Positions 1 through 11,875 of a DNA stretch of 64,000 nucleotides are shown here, in pieces; within the stretch, counting starts at the first letter, position 1, and every line of letters starts with the position of its first letter. Under the pieces are notes generated by a model. That model had not been told where the DNA came from and ran no database searches. It saw only the letters and a list, made by a program, of their open reading frames with translations. The DNA is taken from NCBI GenBank assembly GCA_941918925.1, contig OW799233.1:125574833-125638832 (forward strand), given 5' to 3'. The DNA comes from Phyto melanocephala (taxonomy: Eukaryota > Arthropoda > Insecta > Diptera > Rhinophoridae). The position numbers and the translations under genes are program-made.

Positions 1-129
1 ATCTATACCGTTTATACCACTGTTTTTTGACATTTTGCAAGATTTCGTTGTCAAAACAGTATTTTTATTTACAAGGTGGTCTGAGAGGTTTCTATGCTCT
101 ACTTCTCAAAATTCAAACTCTATATAAAA

Positions 130-998
130 ACAAGTAACAGTGCTATATTCGGCCGTGCCGAATCTTATATACCCTTTACAACGTGTAGTCATGCAATAAC
201 AATTGTTTGTATCACCATTCATCTCATATGAAATACGTACATACATATAAAAAATATACATATATAAAAAACATCCCATTGTAAAATTATAAATTTACGT
301 ATGTATGTTAAAAAAAAAAATAAAAAAAAAAATATAAAAAAAAAATTAAAAAAAAAATTTAAAAAAAAAATTAAAAAAAAAAATTAAAATAAAAAAATTT
401 TAAAAAAATAATTAAAATATATAAAATTAATATAAAACAAAAAAAATAAAAAAAAAATTAAAAAAAAAAAAATAAAAATATAAATAATATAAAAAAATAT
501 AAATAAAATAAAAAATAAAAAAAAATAAAAAAAAATTAAAAAAAAATTTTTTAAATATAAAAAAAAAATTTTTTTGCTCAGCTGGGATTCGATGCCACGT
601 TTTCTCTAACCGTATACACGTTTGTATGTATGTATGTTGTTGTTGTAATGTTGTTTTTGTGAAAAAAAAAATCAAGGTGGTCGTGGGTTTTTGCTCATAT
701 CTCAGTTGTTTATGTACCGATGTTTCTGATTTTCAATAGCGATCTACTCCCGAACATTTCTGATATTTTAATACTTCACCCGGGTCCAAGCGATGTCGGG
801 GGGCTTCAAAAAGTTGATTTCAACATACACACGGACGGACGGACGGACAGACGGACAGACTGACAGAGCTTAATCGACTTCCCTATTCATAAGCTTTCAG
901 AAAATATATACTTTATGGGGTCGGAAATGAAAATTGTAGAAATTTCACACGGAATGACAAACCTATATATACCCTTTTTCACTGTGTGAAGGGTATAA
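130..998 (+). mobile_element. DINE-1/Helentron-like non-autonomous element, copy 1
   Basis: The head reads acaagtaacagtgctatatt followed by a short palindrome (TTCGGC-CGT-GCCGAA) and tatacccttcac-like sequence. The tail ends tgtgaagggtataaaa, so head and tail carry inverted subterminal repeats. The middle holds an A/T homopolymer-rich tract (about 310-575) and a GACGGACA run near 830-860, which is the (GTCY)n signature of DINE-1/mini-me elements. Open frames across it are by-products of low-complexity sequence. It faces copy 2 in inverted orientation about 200 bp away. Confidence 0.8.
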
Positions 999-1205
999 AA
1001 AAATTATATATCTCGATTTAAGGTAAAACTTTAGTTTCTAATACTTCAAATGTTAAGTTTCGAACTTGTATATATTTTTACTATTGTATTACTGCTGCCA
1101 TGACCATGAACACATTCTTTTAGAACAGCCTTTAAGCTGTTACCAAGAAGTTTGTATTTAGGGAAAAACATAAAAAATAACTAATTTACATTTTTCATGA
1201 TTTTT

Positions 1206-1941
1206 TATACCCTTCACACAGTGAAAAAGGGTATATATAGGTTTGTCATTCCGTGTGAAATTTCTACAATTTTCATTTCCGACCCCATAAAGTATATATT
1301 TTCTGAAAGCTTATGAATAGAGGAGTCGATTAAGCCCTGACCGTCTGTCCGTCTGTCCGTCTGACCGTCTGTCCGTGTGTATGTTGAAATCAACTTTTTG
1401 AAGCCCCCCGATATAGGTTGGACCCGGGTAAGGTATTAAAATATCAGAAATATTCGGGAGTAGATTGGTATTGAAAATCAGAAACATCGGTACATAAACA
1501 ACTGAGATATGAGCAAAAACCCACGACCACCTCGATTTTCTTTTCATAAAAACAACATTACAACAACAACATACATACATACAAACGTGTATACTGGTTA
1601 GAGAAAACGTGGCATCGAATCCCAGCTGAGGCAAAAAAATTTTTTTTTAAATTTTTTTAAAATTTTTTTTTTTAATTTTTTTTTTATTTTTTTTTTATTT
1701 TTTTTTTTTTAATTTTTTTTTTATTTTTTTTTTTTGTTTTATATATATTATATATGTATATAATAATTTTTTTTTTTTTTAATTTTTTTTTTAAATTTTT
1801 TTTTTTAAATTTTTTTTTTATTTTTTATTTTTTTTTTGTTTTTTTTTAACATACATACGTGAATTTACTGTTATTGCATGACTACACGTTGTGAAGGGTA
1901 TATAAGATTCGGCACGGCCGAATATAGCGCTTTTACTTGTT
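1206..1941 (-). mobile_element. DINE-1/Helentron-like element, copy 2 (inverted relative to copy 1)
   Basis: This is the reverse complement of the copy 1 architecture: it starts with the tail (tatacccttcacacagtg) and ends with the head palindrome and cttttacttgtt. A GTCTGTCC run lies at about 1341-1375 and a T-rich tract at 1625-1850. The 107-codon frame across 1311-1634 is a translated repeat: it recurs almost unchanged at 30927-31250, so it is not a gene. Confidence 0.8.
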
Positions 1942-3112
1942 TATTATTATTTTAAAGTGAGCGGTTTTAATTTGCTAAGAAAAATTAGCAAAAATTAATG
2001 CAGCATATCATGATAACAAACGAAAAATGTAAAATAAATAATATGCAAATAAAAACCACCAAAACAACATCACAATACAATTTAAAATTTATGAGGGAGG
2101 GTTTCATATTGTTGCAATTTATATATTCATAAATACATGTGTATGTACACACACACACACACATACATACATATTTTACAGTATTTTACAAGCATGAACA
2201 TAAAATTTATTCTAATGTCTTATTATTCGTTTAAATTTTATTCATTTTTGCACCTGCATTTCAAATTGTCACATTATTATAAATTATTTGTAGAAACAAA
2301 AACCAAATGTGTACTGAAAGAATAACTCTGGCGGCTTTTTAAATAAATATTTTATTTTATATTTTTCATTTATTTGTTAAGTTATTTAAAATGATTTTTT
2401 AGCACTTAAAAATACATGCAGTAATAATTATGTGAAACATTAAATTGTCAAATGCTATTTGTATTGAAAAAATGAGAATAGTTTATTAGTACACTGAGAA
2501 AATGTTGTGGCTATAAAAATTTCTTTAATAAAGAGACTGTTTAACTCGATTTAATATTGTGGGTAAAAATTACATGTTTACAACAGATTAAACGTGGTTT
2601 TTTTCTTAATAACTCAAATATAATTTTGAAGGCTACATACCTGTCATTTATTCTCACTAAGTAATTGAACCTTATGGTGTCAAGAAAAATTTTTCTTTGC
2701 TCAATGCGGAAAGTTTTACCTAACCTCTTTAAGCCAAAAAATAAATAAAAATGAAACGCCACTGAAGCACACCGATTGCTTAACAAAGCTGATACTTAAA
2801 TTATGCGATACAGAAGACAATATAAAGACCACGCATTGGATGTATTACTCCATTAAAATTGTTGTCAAACTTGTCGTGCCCCTAATACACCGCAATAATA
2901 TAACAGATTTAGAAAACTCAACTAGCAATTTCAATACTATTGCGAGCTGCATAATTCATCCAAAAGCAGGGAAATTGAGTGCCACACCATGCCAATTGAA
3001 ACTTAATGATCTTGCAAGACGATTTTGCATGTCTGAAATACAGTTTGGAAGCAATAGAAAAAATAAATAAAAAAAATGTTTGGTACCGAATTAATTAATT
3101 GGCTGAACATCC
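1942..3112. other. AT-rich stretch without a recognisable gene
   Basis: There is a short (AC)n run at about 2147-2161. Small open frames occur (for example 2840-3070 on the plus strand) but they have no domain, motif or splice context that I recognise. Some are probably decayed transposon sequence. Confidence 0.5.
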
Positions 3113-3525
3113 CTTAGGTTAGGTTAGGTTAAAAAGGAGGGGCACTAAAAGCCCAAACCTACAACAGGTATACACTTATGCCCAGTTGGCATGTTGTGCG
3201 CTCCATGTGGGAAACGGAACATCCTTTATAACGACTTCTGCATAAGTTGCGATAACGAGAAAGAGGAAGAGACGACTGAACATCTTCTCTGTAATTGTCC
3301 TGCATTCGGGGAACTGAGACACCAGATTCTAGGTCAGCGAATACTTTAAAGTAAAACTTGTCTTTCCGCAGTTGATCTGGGAAAGATCTACACCTTTATA
3401 AACAGGACAGGATGGCTGAGGAACGACGGCCAGAGGACATAGACAAACGGGCGTTGATACCTACGGTATCGCCCAAGTGAGCTATGCCTTCGGGCAGCTG
3501 CCGGATCTAACCTAACCTACCGAAT
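3113..3525 (+). pseudogene. Non-LTR retrotransposon C-terminal relic (zinc-finger tail)
   Basis: Conceptual translation of 3190-3440 gives a C-x2-C ... EEETTEHLLCNCPAF ... TGWL pattern. This matches the Cys/His segment that follows the reverse transcriptase or RNase H domain of many insect jockey/I-type elements. Frame breaks and stops interrupt it. It is flanked on the left by three TTAGG units (3114-3130) and on the right by ctaacctaacctac (3507-3520). No reverse transcriptase precedes it, so it is a 5'-truncated fragment. The family is uncertain. Confidence 0.6.
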
Positions 3526-3544
3526 TAATATTAGCGATAAAAAA

Positions 3545-4110
3545 ATAGTTCCATTACGAAACCCGATGCCTACGAGATCGTAAGTTATAAAACCGGGCAT
3601 ATCAGCTGAATCGACACCATATCCATCTAAAGTATGGCTTTATATTTGGTAGGACCAAAAGTGTTCTATCTATTATGAGCTCTAAAATCTGACCAGATCA
3701 TTACAGAGAACCTGTACCGAATGCAATTGATCCATTTGAGATTAGTATTAGCAAAAAAAAATTGCTTAGAACAACGGCCAGAAATCAAACCGCAATATTC
3801 GATTATGGCAACGGTCGGCCACGTGTTGCAATACCTGTTAAGAACTATTTAAAAATAAGTGGCTGTGAAGTTTCGCTAAATTCGTTTTATAGTTCAGATC
3901 ATGATCCGTCCAACGACTATTTTTTGTTGTACAATAGAACGCTATCTCGTCGATACGCTTTAGCTTAGAACAAGCTATCCGAAATTGACTTTTTTCAATC
4001 TTGGCCTTTAAAGTAATGCAGTTTTCATGGAGTGGAATCCAAAAAATATGCCAGAAATATGAGAAAAGGTCATCTAACAATGGTCTATAGTTTTAATAAA
4101 TTTCAATTTT
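3545..4110 (+). pseudogene. Mariner-type transposase C-terminal relic
   Basis: The frame at 3762-3968 contains N-x-RPRVAIPVKNYL, followed by a decayed version of the PPYSPDLAPSDYYLF block. In mariner transposases this block carries the last catalytic Asp (here SSDHDPSNDYFLLY). A shifted frame downstream resembles the C-terminal W-G-I-x-K region. Only the C-terminal third is present, with at least one frameshift, so it is inactive. The ends of the original element were not found. Confidence 0.65.
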
Positions 4111-4255
4111 ACATATTTTCCAAAAAAAGAAAATCGGAATTATTAAGTATACACCCAAAATCTCTATCAGTTTTTTCCATTAAAATTAAATTATATCATC
4201 CAACTGTTCTTTTTTATTGTACTCTACATGCGAGAGTGTAAAAGGTCATATACAT

Positions 4256-5168
4256 CAGGGAAGGAAAACGGCTTTTATGATTTTGTACCAAGTATGAAAA
4301 CAAAATGTACTTTTTAGGCCATTACGGTACGATTTTTTTAATATTTATTAATAAAAAACAGAAACTTATCAAAAATGTGATTAAAAATCCAGTATACAAT
4401 GAAAAATATTAAATATTACATTCATAGGTACATATGTCGACATCGGTTATTTAGCAAATTTTATTTATTAAATACTTTTAGATAATAAATTTTCTGTTAT
4501 TTTAAAATTTGACCGAGAAATGTGGAATAGACAGAATTTCTCATACAATTCTTGAAATATCTGGGAACAAGAACTCATTTAATTCATTTTTCATCTGTGA
4601 TACTTTAGAACAAAAAAAAAAATATTTGAATCTTTGTGTGATCTAAGTTCAATCACATCGGCTAATGCTCTGTACTGATTGATTGCTTCAAAGTTTGTTT
4701 GTTCGTGTGGAAACATTTTTACCAGAAGAGGTACTATTGTATTTGTTTCTCCCATAATAACTTATTCTGGAGTAAGCTTATCGAACCATTTTAGTACTTC
4801 ATTATTAAAGTCCACCTTACATGCTTACGAATCATAAGTAAAATAAAATACATATAACGACAGCCAAGTCGAATTCATGTACTAGGTGGTGCCAAATTAA
4901 CAGGTGATTTTCGTAAGAAATTTGCAAAAAAGTACTAGGCAGATTTTGTTGTTGCAGACTTGACACCATCTGATACATGAATTCGCTTTGATAACAGCAT
5001 TGCAACAAAAACAGAGAAGCTCAAAGAATAAAATAAAACACACACACAAAACACTTATAGAGAACATGGACAAATTTTTAAATTGTACCAAGTAGCTCGC
5101 GGTAGTACCACGGTACCAACAAGGTCAAAAATGTACCACAAAAAGTACAATTGTGACTTCCATCCGTG
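4256..5168 (-). mobile_element. hAT element relic A with perfect 8-bp target duplication
   Basis: The element starts CAGGGAAGGAAA and ends tttccatccgtg-like (here cttccatccgtg), an imperfect hAT terminal inverted repeat. It is flanked by atatacat on both sides (4248-4255 and 5169-5176), a perfect 8-bp duplication. Internally it carries a short antisense remnant (about 4560-4760) of the same hAT dimerisation region that is longer in relic B (8587-9691). A small CAAGTC-ended MITE sits inside at 4865-4990. It is non-autonomous. Confidence 0.85.
4865..4990. mobile_element. CAAGGC-type MITE nested in hAT relic A
   Basis: The ends read CAAGTCGAATTCATGTAC and, in inverted form, TACATGAATTCGCTTTG, matching the CAAGGCGAATTCAT family elsewhere in the window. 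The flanks acgacagc and ataacagc agree at 6 of 8 positions, as expected for an old 8-bp duplication. The left part of the same insertion also exists in hAT relic B from 9413, so it entered the hAT progenitor before that family spread. Confidence 0.7.
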
Positions 5169-5176
5169 ATATACAT

Positions 5177-6049
5177 ACACATTTTGACATTTTGAAATCA
5201 CATAATTCATATTTGAAAAAAAACAAAATTTGGAAACATCTTTCAGTTTTAGAATTTCTCTCTCTAATTCTCGTCAGTGTATATTTTTTGCTACACGGCC
5301 AGTCACATTCTGTAATTTTTTTTTCTGTATTGCTGAAATTGTTGCCACTAGACATCATGGCGTATGAGTAATTATTTATTTTTATGTGAATTATTTTACT
5401 TTAAGCAACAGATTTGAAGTAAGAAAAATTTTTTAAAAATATGATTGATTTTCAAAACAAAAATCTTGTATGTAATTCACAACATACAAATCTTCGTTTT
5501 TGGCGAAGTCATGGTAAATGCACATACATATGTTGACGTTAGATATTGTTAAAACATAATTTAAAATTTTTGTTTTTTTTGTTTTTTTGTAAATTCACAA
5601 TAATTAAAAAAAAAACAACAGCAACATCAAAAAAGTACTAATTTTTATTTATTTAACTAAAAATACATATACATACACATTTGTATGTACATATATGTAT
5701 GTTGACAACCCCATATTTATGTGCATCAAAAAGACCGCTGCTAGAATATGTTTTTTTATAATTTAAAATTTTTTTTAATATTTTAAATACTTGAGTAAGT
5801 ATGAAGGTACATATAAATTTACATACATACATACTTATATTTTGAAGCGCGTATATAGAACAAAAAAGTACAGTGGGATGATAACATTTCAAGTTGCTTA
5901 AAAACAATTGTTTCTAAGTTTAACCAAATCATTGCTTTTAAAAACAATATAAACTTTCAAGTTCTTAATTTATATTGTTCCTATATCAAAATAAGAAGTT
6001 TGAACAAAATTTTATTATCCTCCACATTTGTTTTAATTTCTTTATATAA
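5177..6049. other. AT-rich stretch without a recognisable gene
   Basis: It contains only short open frames, and TACATA/TATG microsatellite-like runs near 5665-5700 and 5820-5835. The last part may be the decayed upstream region of the following reverse transcriptase, but I cannot align it by eye. Confidence 0.45.
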
Positions 6050-7690
6050 GTCAATGAGGAATAGAGTAAATACTAAAATTAAAATGGCAAAATCTAGTTA
6101 GTATAAATCAAAGTTCATAAATTGCATAGATAATAAATCTAGATGGAATAAAATCCGGAATATTGGTATAACTAGTAAGTCCCAAAACTGTACTAAAGAC
6201 TTAAATGTAGAGGAATTGAACTTAAAATTTTCTGACCTACCGAAATGAAATGCAAACATTACTTATTATAGTAGTTTCTGATGTAGAGGTTTATAAAAGT
6301 TTTACCAGTATTAAATCTAACGCTACAAGTTACGATGGAGTTCATCCAAAATTTATTAAAATAATTTTTCCTTACATTTTACCCTACATGACGTACTTGT
6401 TTATTTGCATTTTCACGAAATCTGTATTTCCTACTCACTGGAAGCATGCAAAAATTATTCCAATTCCTAAATCAGAAAATGAGTTTCGTCCAATTGCCAT
6501 ACTACCATATCTCTCCAAAGTTTTTGAGCGTTTGATGCTCAACCAAATAAATGAGTTTATACATGATAATAACTTGCTTACGTCGCGTCAATCTGGATTT
6601 CGACCGCATCACAGCTGTATATCTGCATTATTTGATGTTACAGACTTTTTAAGATCTCAACCAGATGACTACAAAGTTGTCTTTTTAATTTTACTGAATC
6701 ACTCCAAAGCATTTGATACAGTGAATGCTGGTATCCTAATACTAAAACTGGAGAATTTTTTTAATTTTTCTACTACTGCGACTAAACTTATGCGCTCATA
6801 CTTAACTGGAAGGTCACAATCTGTGTTTCATGGAATATACTAATATGAAATTAGCAAGAGGGGTACCACAAGGATCTATATTGGGGCCGTTATTATACTC
6901 GATTTATGCTAATGATCTACCAATTCAATTGAGGTATTGTGAAGTTCAGATGTACGCTGATGATATGCAACTATATATTGGATGTGATGTCTCAGGCATT
7001 AGTGATTGTGTTACGAAAATTAATGTTGACCTTGAAAATGGCTTATGTCTTAATCCTAACAAATCCAAAGCTATGCTAATTTCAAAAAACCGAAGTACTT
7101 TGCCTTATGTCCCAGAAATTGTTCTCGATCAAACAAGTATTGATTTAGTGGATAAAGTTAAAAATCTTGGAGTAACTTTTAACAAACACCTTCTTTGGAG
7201 CGAACATGTCAGCATCGCAATAGCTAAAATTTTTCACCTTTTGGGGTGACGATGCTTTTGGCTAAAACATATCTTATACCCACTTTATTGTACGGATGTG
7301 AATTGTTTTCTGGATGTGATGAGCGTAACAAGAGTAGACTTAAGGTTGTATTTAATAATATTGCACGCTATATATTTGGCATCAACAGATTTAGCAGAAT
7401 ATCACATTATTCGAAGCGTGTCTTTGGAGTAACATTTGAAAATCTTTTAAAATGTAAATAACTAATTTACTTACATAAAATAATACCACAATACTGATAT
7501 GACAAAATAGTACCATTTAGATCTGTTAGAGGAAACCGCCTAATACAAATACCTCATGCTACAAGTCTGTCAAGCCACCATTTCTTCATATACTCTATAA
7601 GTATTTGGAATTATCTTCCCCATATAATACAAGCAACTAGCAGTGCAACCCAATTCAGGAAATTAATTTATGAGTACTACAAAGAGCGTT
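6050..7690 (+). pseudogene. Jockey-like non-LTR retrotransposon reverse transcriptase, broken
   Basis: Three frames together cover a reverse transcriptase. They show FRPIAILPYLSKVFERLML, then QSGFRPHHSC, then an L-L-N-H-SKAFDT block, then GVPQGSILGPLLYS, and the catalytic MYADDMQLY box near 6950-6976. A TLLYGCE segment and a C-terminal FGINRFSRISHYSKRVFG segment follow, ending near 7690. There are frameshifts near 6835 and 7246 and stops upstream of 6250. The first catalytic Asp (LLDxSKAFD in active relatives) is Asn, so the enzyme would be dead even without the frameshifts. Endonuclease and ORF1 are missing, typical of 5' truncation. A (AAAT)n-like tail at 8070-8100 may be its 3' end. Confidence 0.85.
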
Positions 7691-7912
7691 CGTGAGAAAT
7701 TAACATGCATAGATAATATATACATATGTATATAAGTATTTGTTAAATTATTAATTTTTTGTACTTTTATATACATTTTTATTATACCTTTTCCCCATAT
7801 TTGTATATGTTTTCTTCGACCTTAAAATGGTTACAATTGTATTCTTTATTGGGCTCAAGGTAAATTTTTCAATTTAAATAAAACTCTTTTTTTCGTTTTA
7901 TTAAATATTATT

Positions 7913-7953
7913 ATTTATCAATATTTCGTGCACTTTCGGTGCACTTCTTCAGG
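7913..7953 (-). ncRNA. Candidate hammerhead-like ribozyme core of a Penelope-type element
   Basis: Read on the minus strand this is CCTGAAGA, one base, a GTGCAC stem closed by a CGAAA loop, a second GTGCAC, then GAAATATTG. CUGANGA, a helix, and GAAA in that order is the core of a hammerhead ribozyme. A related arrangement with a different stem occurs at 41797-41835. Helix I and the cleavage triplet were not identified, so activity is unproven. Penelope-like elements are known to carry hammerhead motifs. Confidence 0.4.
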
Positions 7954-8586
7954 ATATAAAAATGTGAGTAAAGCCGTTGTCTTTTCGCAAAGAGAATTCA
8001 CTGCTTAAATACTAACCCATAATCAGTACTTTTATATAAGATTTACTCTTTGTACTTGATTTTTAAAAACATGAATAAATAAATAAATAAATAAATAAAA
8101 AAATAATAAATAATTTTCTTTAAATTAAAATTATTTTTTAAATTAAACTAGAACATTCATACAAAATTTAGTTTTGAAACGTTTTTGAAATACAAAAATT
8201 TATTATGAATATGGGGGTTAAGTATATAAAGTATGTACTGCGATAAAATCTTAACATCGTTTGATTCTTCATTTTCAGAAAATGTTTAATTAATGTTTCA
8301 AAATATTCTTGATGAACAAATTTGATTTAAAAAATTCTCGATTTATAAAAAATTTTCGTATAATTTTTGGATTACAGAATTAATTTTTTTTAATTCTCAT
8401 TTTTAATTTTTTTAAACAAATTCATTAGGTAATTCTCTGTTTATAGAAAATTTTTGATGTGTTTGATTTTTGTAACAAAATTTTTGTTTCGTCGAAAATA
8501 TTCTATAAAGTTTTATTTATTTGTAAATAAATAAATCTATTAGCTCTTGATTTAGACACTCAAAAAACAAATCAAGTAATCCGTAA
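7954..8586. other. Non-coding AT-rich stretch with (AAAT)n run
   Basis: An aataaataaataaataaa run lies at 8070-8100, a plausible retroelement tail. The remainder up to the hAT element is AT-rich with no gene seen. Confidence 0.5.
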
Positions 8587-9691
8587 CAGGGAAGGAAAAT
8601 GGCTTTTATGATTTTGTACCAAGTATGAAAACAAAATGTACTTTTTAGGCCATGACGGTACCATTTTTTAAATATTTATTAATAAAAACATAAACTTAAC
8701 AAAAATGTTTATAAAAATTCAGAAGTATGAAATAAAAAAACAAAAACTTAACAAAAATGTGATTAAAAATCCAGTACACAATAAAAAATATTAAATATTA
8801 CATTCATAGGTACATATACATAGATCGGTTATTTATCAAATTTTGTTTATTAAATACTTTTAGATAATTTATTTTCTATTATTTTAAAATTAAAGCAACA
8901 AGAATTTGTTGACTTCCGTAAATCTTTTGTCTGTATCAAATTTGAAACAGTAGAATCGTGTATTCTTTTTCTTTCCTTTGTTTTAGTTAGGTTTTGAAAA
9001 TAAAAAACTCGATCGACGTTGACCGATGAATGTGGAATAGACAGAATGCCTCTTACAATTCTTGAAATATCTGGGATCATGAACTTATTTAATTCATTTT
9101 TCATCTGTGATGCTTTTGACCAAAAATAGAAAATATTTAAATCTTTGTATGAACCAAGTTCAATCACATCGGCTAGTGCTCTGTACTGATTATTTATTGC
9201 TTCAAAGTTTGTTTGTTCGTGTGGAAACATTTTCACCAGAAAAGGTACTATTGAATTTGTTTCTCCCATAATAACTTTTACTGGAGTAAACTTATTATAT
9301 TATATAACTTACTATATATTACACTTATATTAACAATTTAAGTACTTCATTATTAAAGTCCACCTTACATGCTTACGAATCATAAGTAAAATAAAATACA
9401 TATAACGACAGCCAAGTCGAATTCATGTACCAGGTGGTGCCAAATTAAGAGGTGATTTTTGTAAGAAGTTTGCAATAAAGTGCTATTCAGATTTCTTTGT
9501 TGTAGACTTGACACCACCTAGCAACAAAAACAGAGAAGCTGACAGAATAAAATAAAACACATACAAACAAAATTAAAGAGAACATGGAAAATTTTTTCAA
9601 TTGTACAAAGTAGCTCGCGGTAGTACCACGGTACCAACAAGGTCAAAAATGTACCATAAAAAGTACAATTGTACCATGATTTCCATCCGTG
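8587..9691 (-). mobile_element. hAT element relic B, with hAT dimerisation domain
   Basis: The ends are CAGGGAAGGAAA and tttccatccgtg. The flanks atccgtaa (8579-8586) and atccgtta (9692-9699) match at 7 of 8 positions. A 139-codon antisense frame (8850-9269) contains MIPDISRIVRGILSIPHSSV followed by NVDRVFYFQNLTKTKERKRI, the pattern of the C-terminal hAT dimerisation domain (SIPxSSxxxERxFS...KxRxR). The N-terminal BED finger and the rest of the catalytic core are missing, so it is non-autonomous. Part of a CAAGTC-ended MITE is embedded from 9413 to about 9526. Confidence 0.85.
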
Positions 9692-9888
9692 ATCCGTTAT
9701 TAAATCAAGTCGTACCGGTGTCAGAAGTACGGTAAGTACGGATTTTCACCGTAAACCAAATACAACATGCTTGATTTAAGAATGAATGAGTCAAGTACGA
9801 AGTTTTTAATTTGAGGAATATTCCAGTAGAAAAAAGTTTGATTTTAAGAATTATTAGCGTGAATTAAGCCCGAAACCGTACTTGACGT

Positions 9889-11191
9889 CAGCGTTGTCAA
9901 CTCGGTGATTTTATCACCGTTTTTGGTGATTTTTAACATTTCGAAAGCGGAAAAATTGTGAGTCAGTGCTTGGTGATTTTTTTTTTAGTTTTTAGTGATT
10001 TTCTTTTTATTTCGGTGACACCAAACACTAAAATTCAAAAATATTAATTGAAAAAAATTGTTTGTAAGTGTAAATTTATATACATACTACCAAAATGTAA
10101 CTTATAGTACAATTACATGCAACTCGGCAAAAAAATAATATTACACTAAAAATTTAATTATTTATAAGATGGTATTGATTGCCCAGAAAGTTTTTGTTTC
10201 AAAATGTCTAACTTTATACATATATGCATATGAGGTGAATGTGAATAAAAGAAATTCCTCTTTCTATCATCTTATAAATGATTAAACCTTAAAGCAAACT
10301 TTTAGCGTCCCACAACTTTAAACGTTTAAAAATTTTACCAGAAAACCTTGAAATTTTGAGTAAAATTAACATAATTAATGTTAGAAATGTTTTATCACAT
10401 ACAAAAGAAGATATTTTACCATTACCAATGACAAAATATTGAATTGATTTTTGGATTAAAGTTAAATCGTACAAAGATGCAGGTTACTTAAATCCCTTTG
10501 AAGCATTAGCTAATATTGCCGTTAAACTTTTGTCGCTCCCATGAATGTGTTTAAATCTAAAATACGCAACCGAATGTCTTTAAATTCAGTTAATGCCTTA
10601 CTTCACATTAAAAATAGGCTTAAACGGGAAAATTCCTGTTGCGAAACCTACCAAATAGCTGATGAAGTAAATATTCTGATTAATAGCAATGATATTTATA
10701 AAGCATTACAATTTGAAATTAAGACTGTGTTGTGGCCAGATGATACAACAAATTCACATATGTTTATAAAACGTCGTATAAATGCATCAGGTATGGAAAA
10801 ATTAATCCTGTCGTAATTTTTTCTCAATGTTGAAATAAATTTCTTACAATGCATCACTCCTGAGATATATTGTGAATTGATAATTACTATAATAATTTTT
10901 CCAATGTTTTTGTTTATTTTTATTTTCATATAAATATACATATGTATATATGTAAATCTGTACTGACTGACTAAAATATATTCGTTGTTTGATTTTTGTA
11001 AATTTTTTTGTTATTTATTCTGATATTCATTTAAAAATGTCTTATTTGCAAAGAAATTTATATAAATGTATAATTTTATTAAATAAATAAAAAAATAATT
11101 TACAAATTTTAAATTTAGTGCTTTTTTTTGAGAATGACGCGTTTTTTCCTGGGTTATGGTGCTTTTTGAAATTTTAAAGTTGACAACGCTG
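9889..11191 (+). mobile_element. Second-family hAT element with perfect 8-bp target duplication
   Basis: The terminal inverted repeat is CAGCGTTGTCAACT at the left and AGTTGACAACGCTG at the right, flanked by cttgacgt on both sides (9881-9888 and 11192-11199). Inside, broken plus-strand frames from about 10250 to 10810 read as a hAT C-terminal region: a degraded SLP motif, then KSKIRNRMSLNSVNALLHIK and LKRENSCCETYQIADEV. At least one in-frame stop lies near 10440, and the catalytic region upstream is absent. The TIR differs from relics A and B, so this is a separate hAT lineage. Confidence 0.85.
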
Positions 11192-11199
11192 CTTGACGT

Positions 11200-11875
11200 A
11201 AGCTTAGAACAAGATTCATTCCAATATAAACGAGATTGAATTATACAAAAAATGCGCTTGTTTTAAGAATTCGTAACTTGGTTTGATCGTTGCATAGTAC
11301 AGTATCTTCCTTACTTACGCTTTGACATTATTTCAAGCGATACGTTTTAATTAAACTAAAAAAGGAAAACAACGGACAAAGCATAAAACGTAAGTTAACT
11401 CGTAAACTATTGTTAACTACTTTCCTAAACATTATCACTTATAGCTAAAGTATGATAAACAAAATGAGAATTATAAAAAAATACATAAAATCTTATAGAG
11501 TGTGTTTATCTAAGCAAATGTATCAAACATTTAATTTTTTTTATTCAATAGAAATAAGACTTAATTTCAGAAGAAAATTACAATATTAATAGTTTTGTAC
11601 TTGATTCTGTAAAACAAGACCGTTTTTTACTTTTTTTAAGAAAACCAGAAATAAATCGTACTTGAATTTTTAAGCACGATTTCGGATTAAGAACTTAATT
11701 TTTCTTTCTGTGTAAAAACTCTTTAAAAAATAAAGATTTTTTAAAATTATCAATAAATTGTTGATTGAAAATTTTTAAGAATTTTAAAAAATTTTCGATA
11801 ATTTCTAATTGATAGCTTCGGTTTACAAAAACAGGTACATTTTTAAAATTTGATTATAAGTTTTTTTAGAGTTAA
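11200..11875. other. AT-rich non-coding stretch
   Basis: No open frame with recognisable content, no RNA gene and no clear transposon end was found. Confidence 0.45.

Noticed and set aside
427..675. Phe-rich antisense frame
   Set aside because: Translation of an A-homopolymer tract in a DINE-1 element; low complexity only.
1311..1634. 107-codon antisense frame repeated almost unchanged at 30927-31250
   Set aside because: It lies wholly inside DINE-1-like elements, reads through the GTCY run and recurs in each copy. Conservation is of the DNA repeat, with no start context or domain.
2840..3070. 76-codon frame with a fairly normal amino-acid composition
   Set aside because: No recognisable domain, no splice sites and no neighbour support. 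It may be a transposon scrap but I cannot place it.
3114..3130. Telomeric array
   Set aside because: Only three TTAGG units, next to a retroelement fragment; far too short for a telomere.
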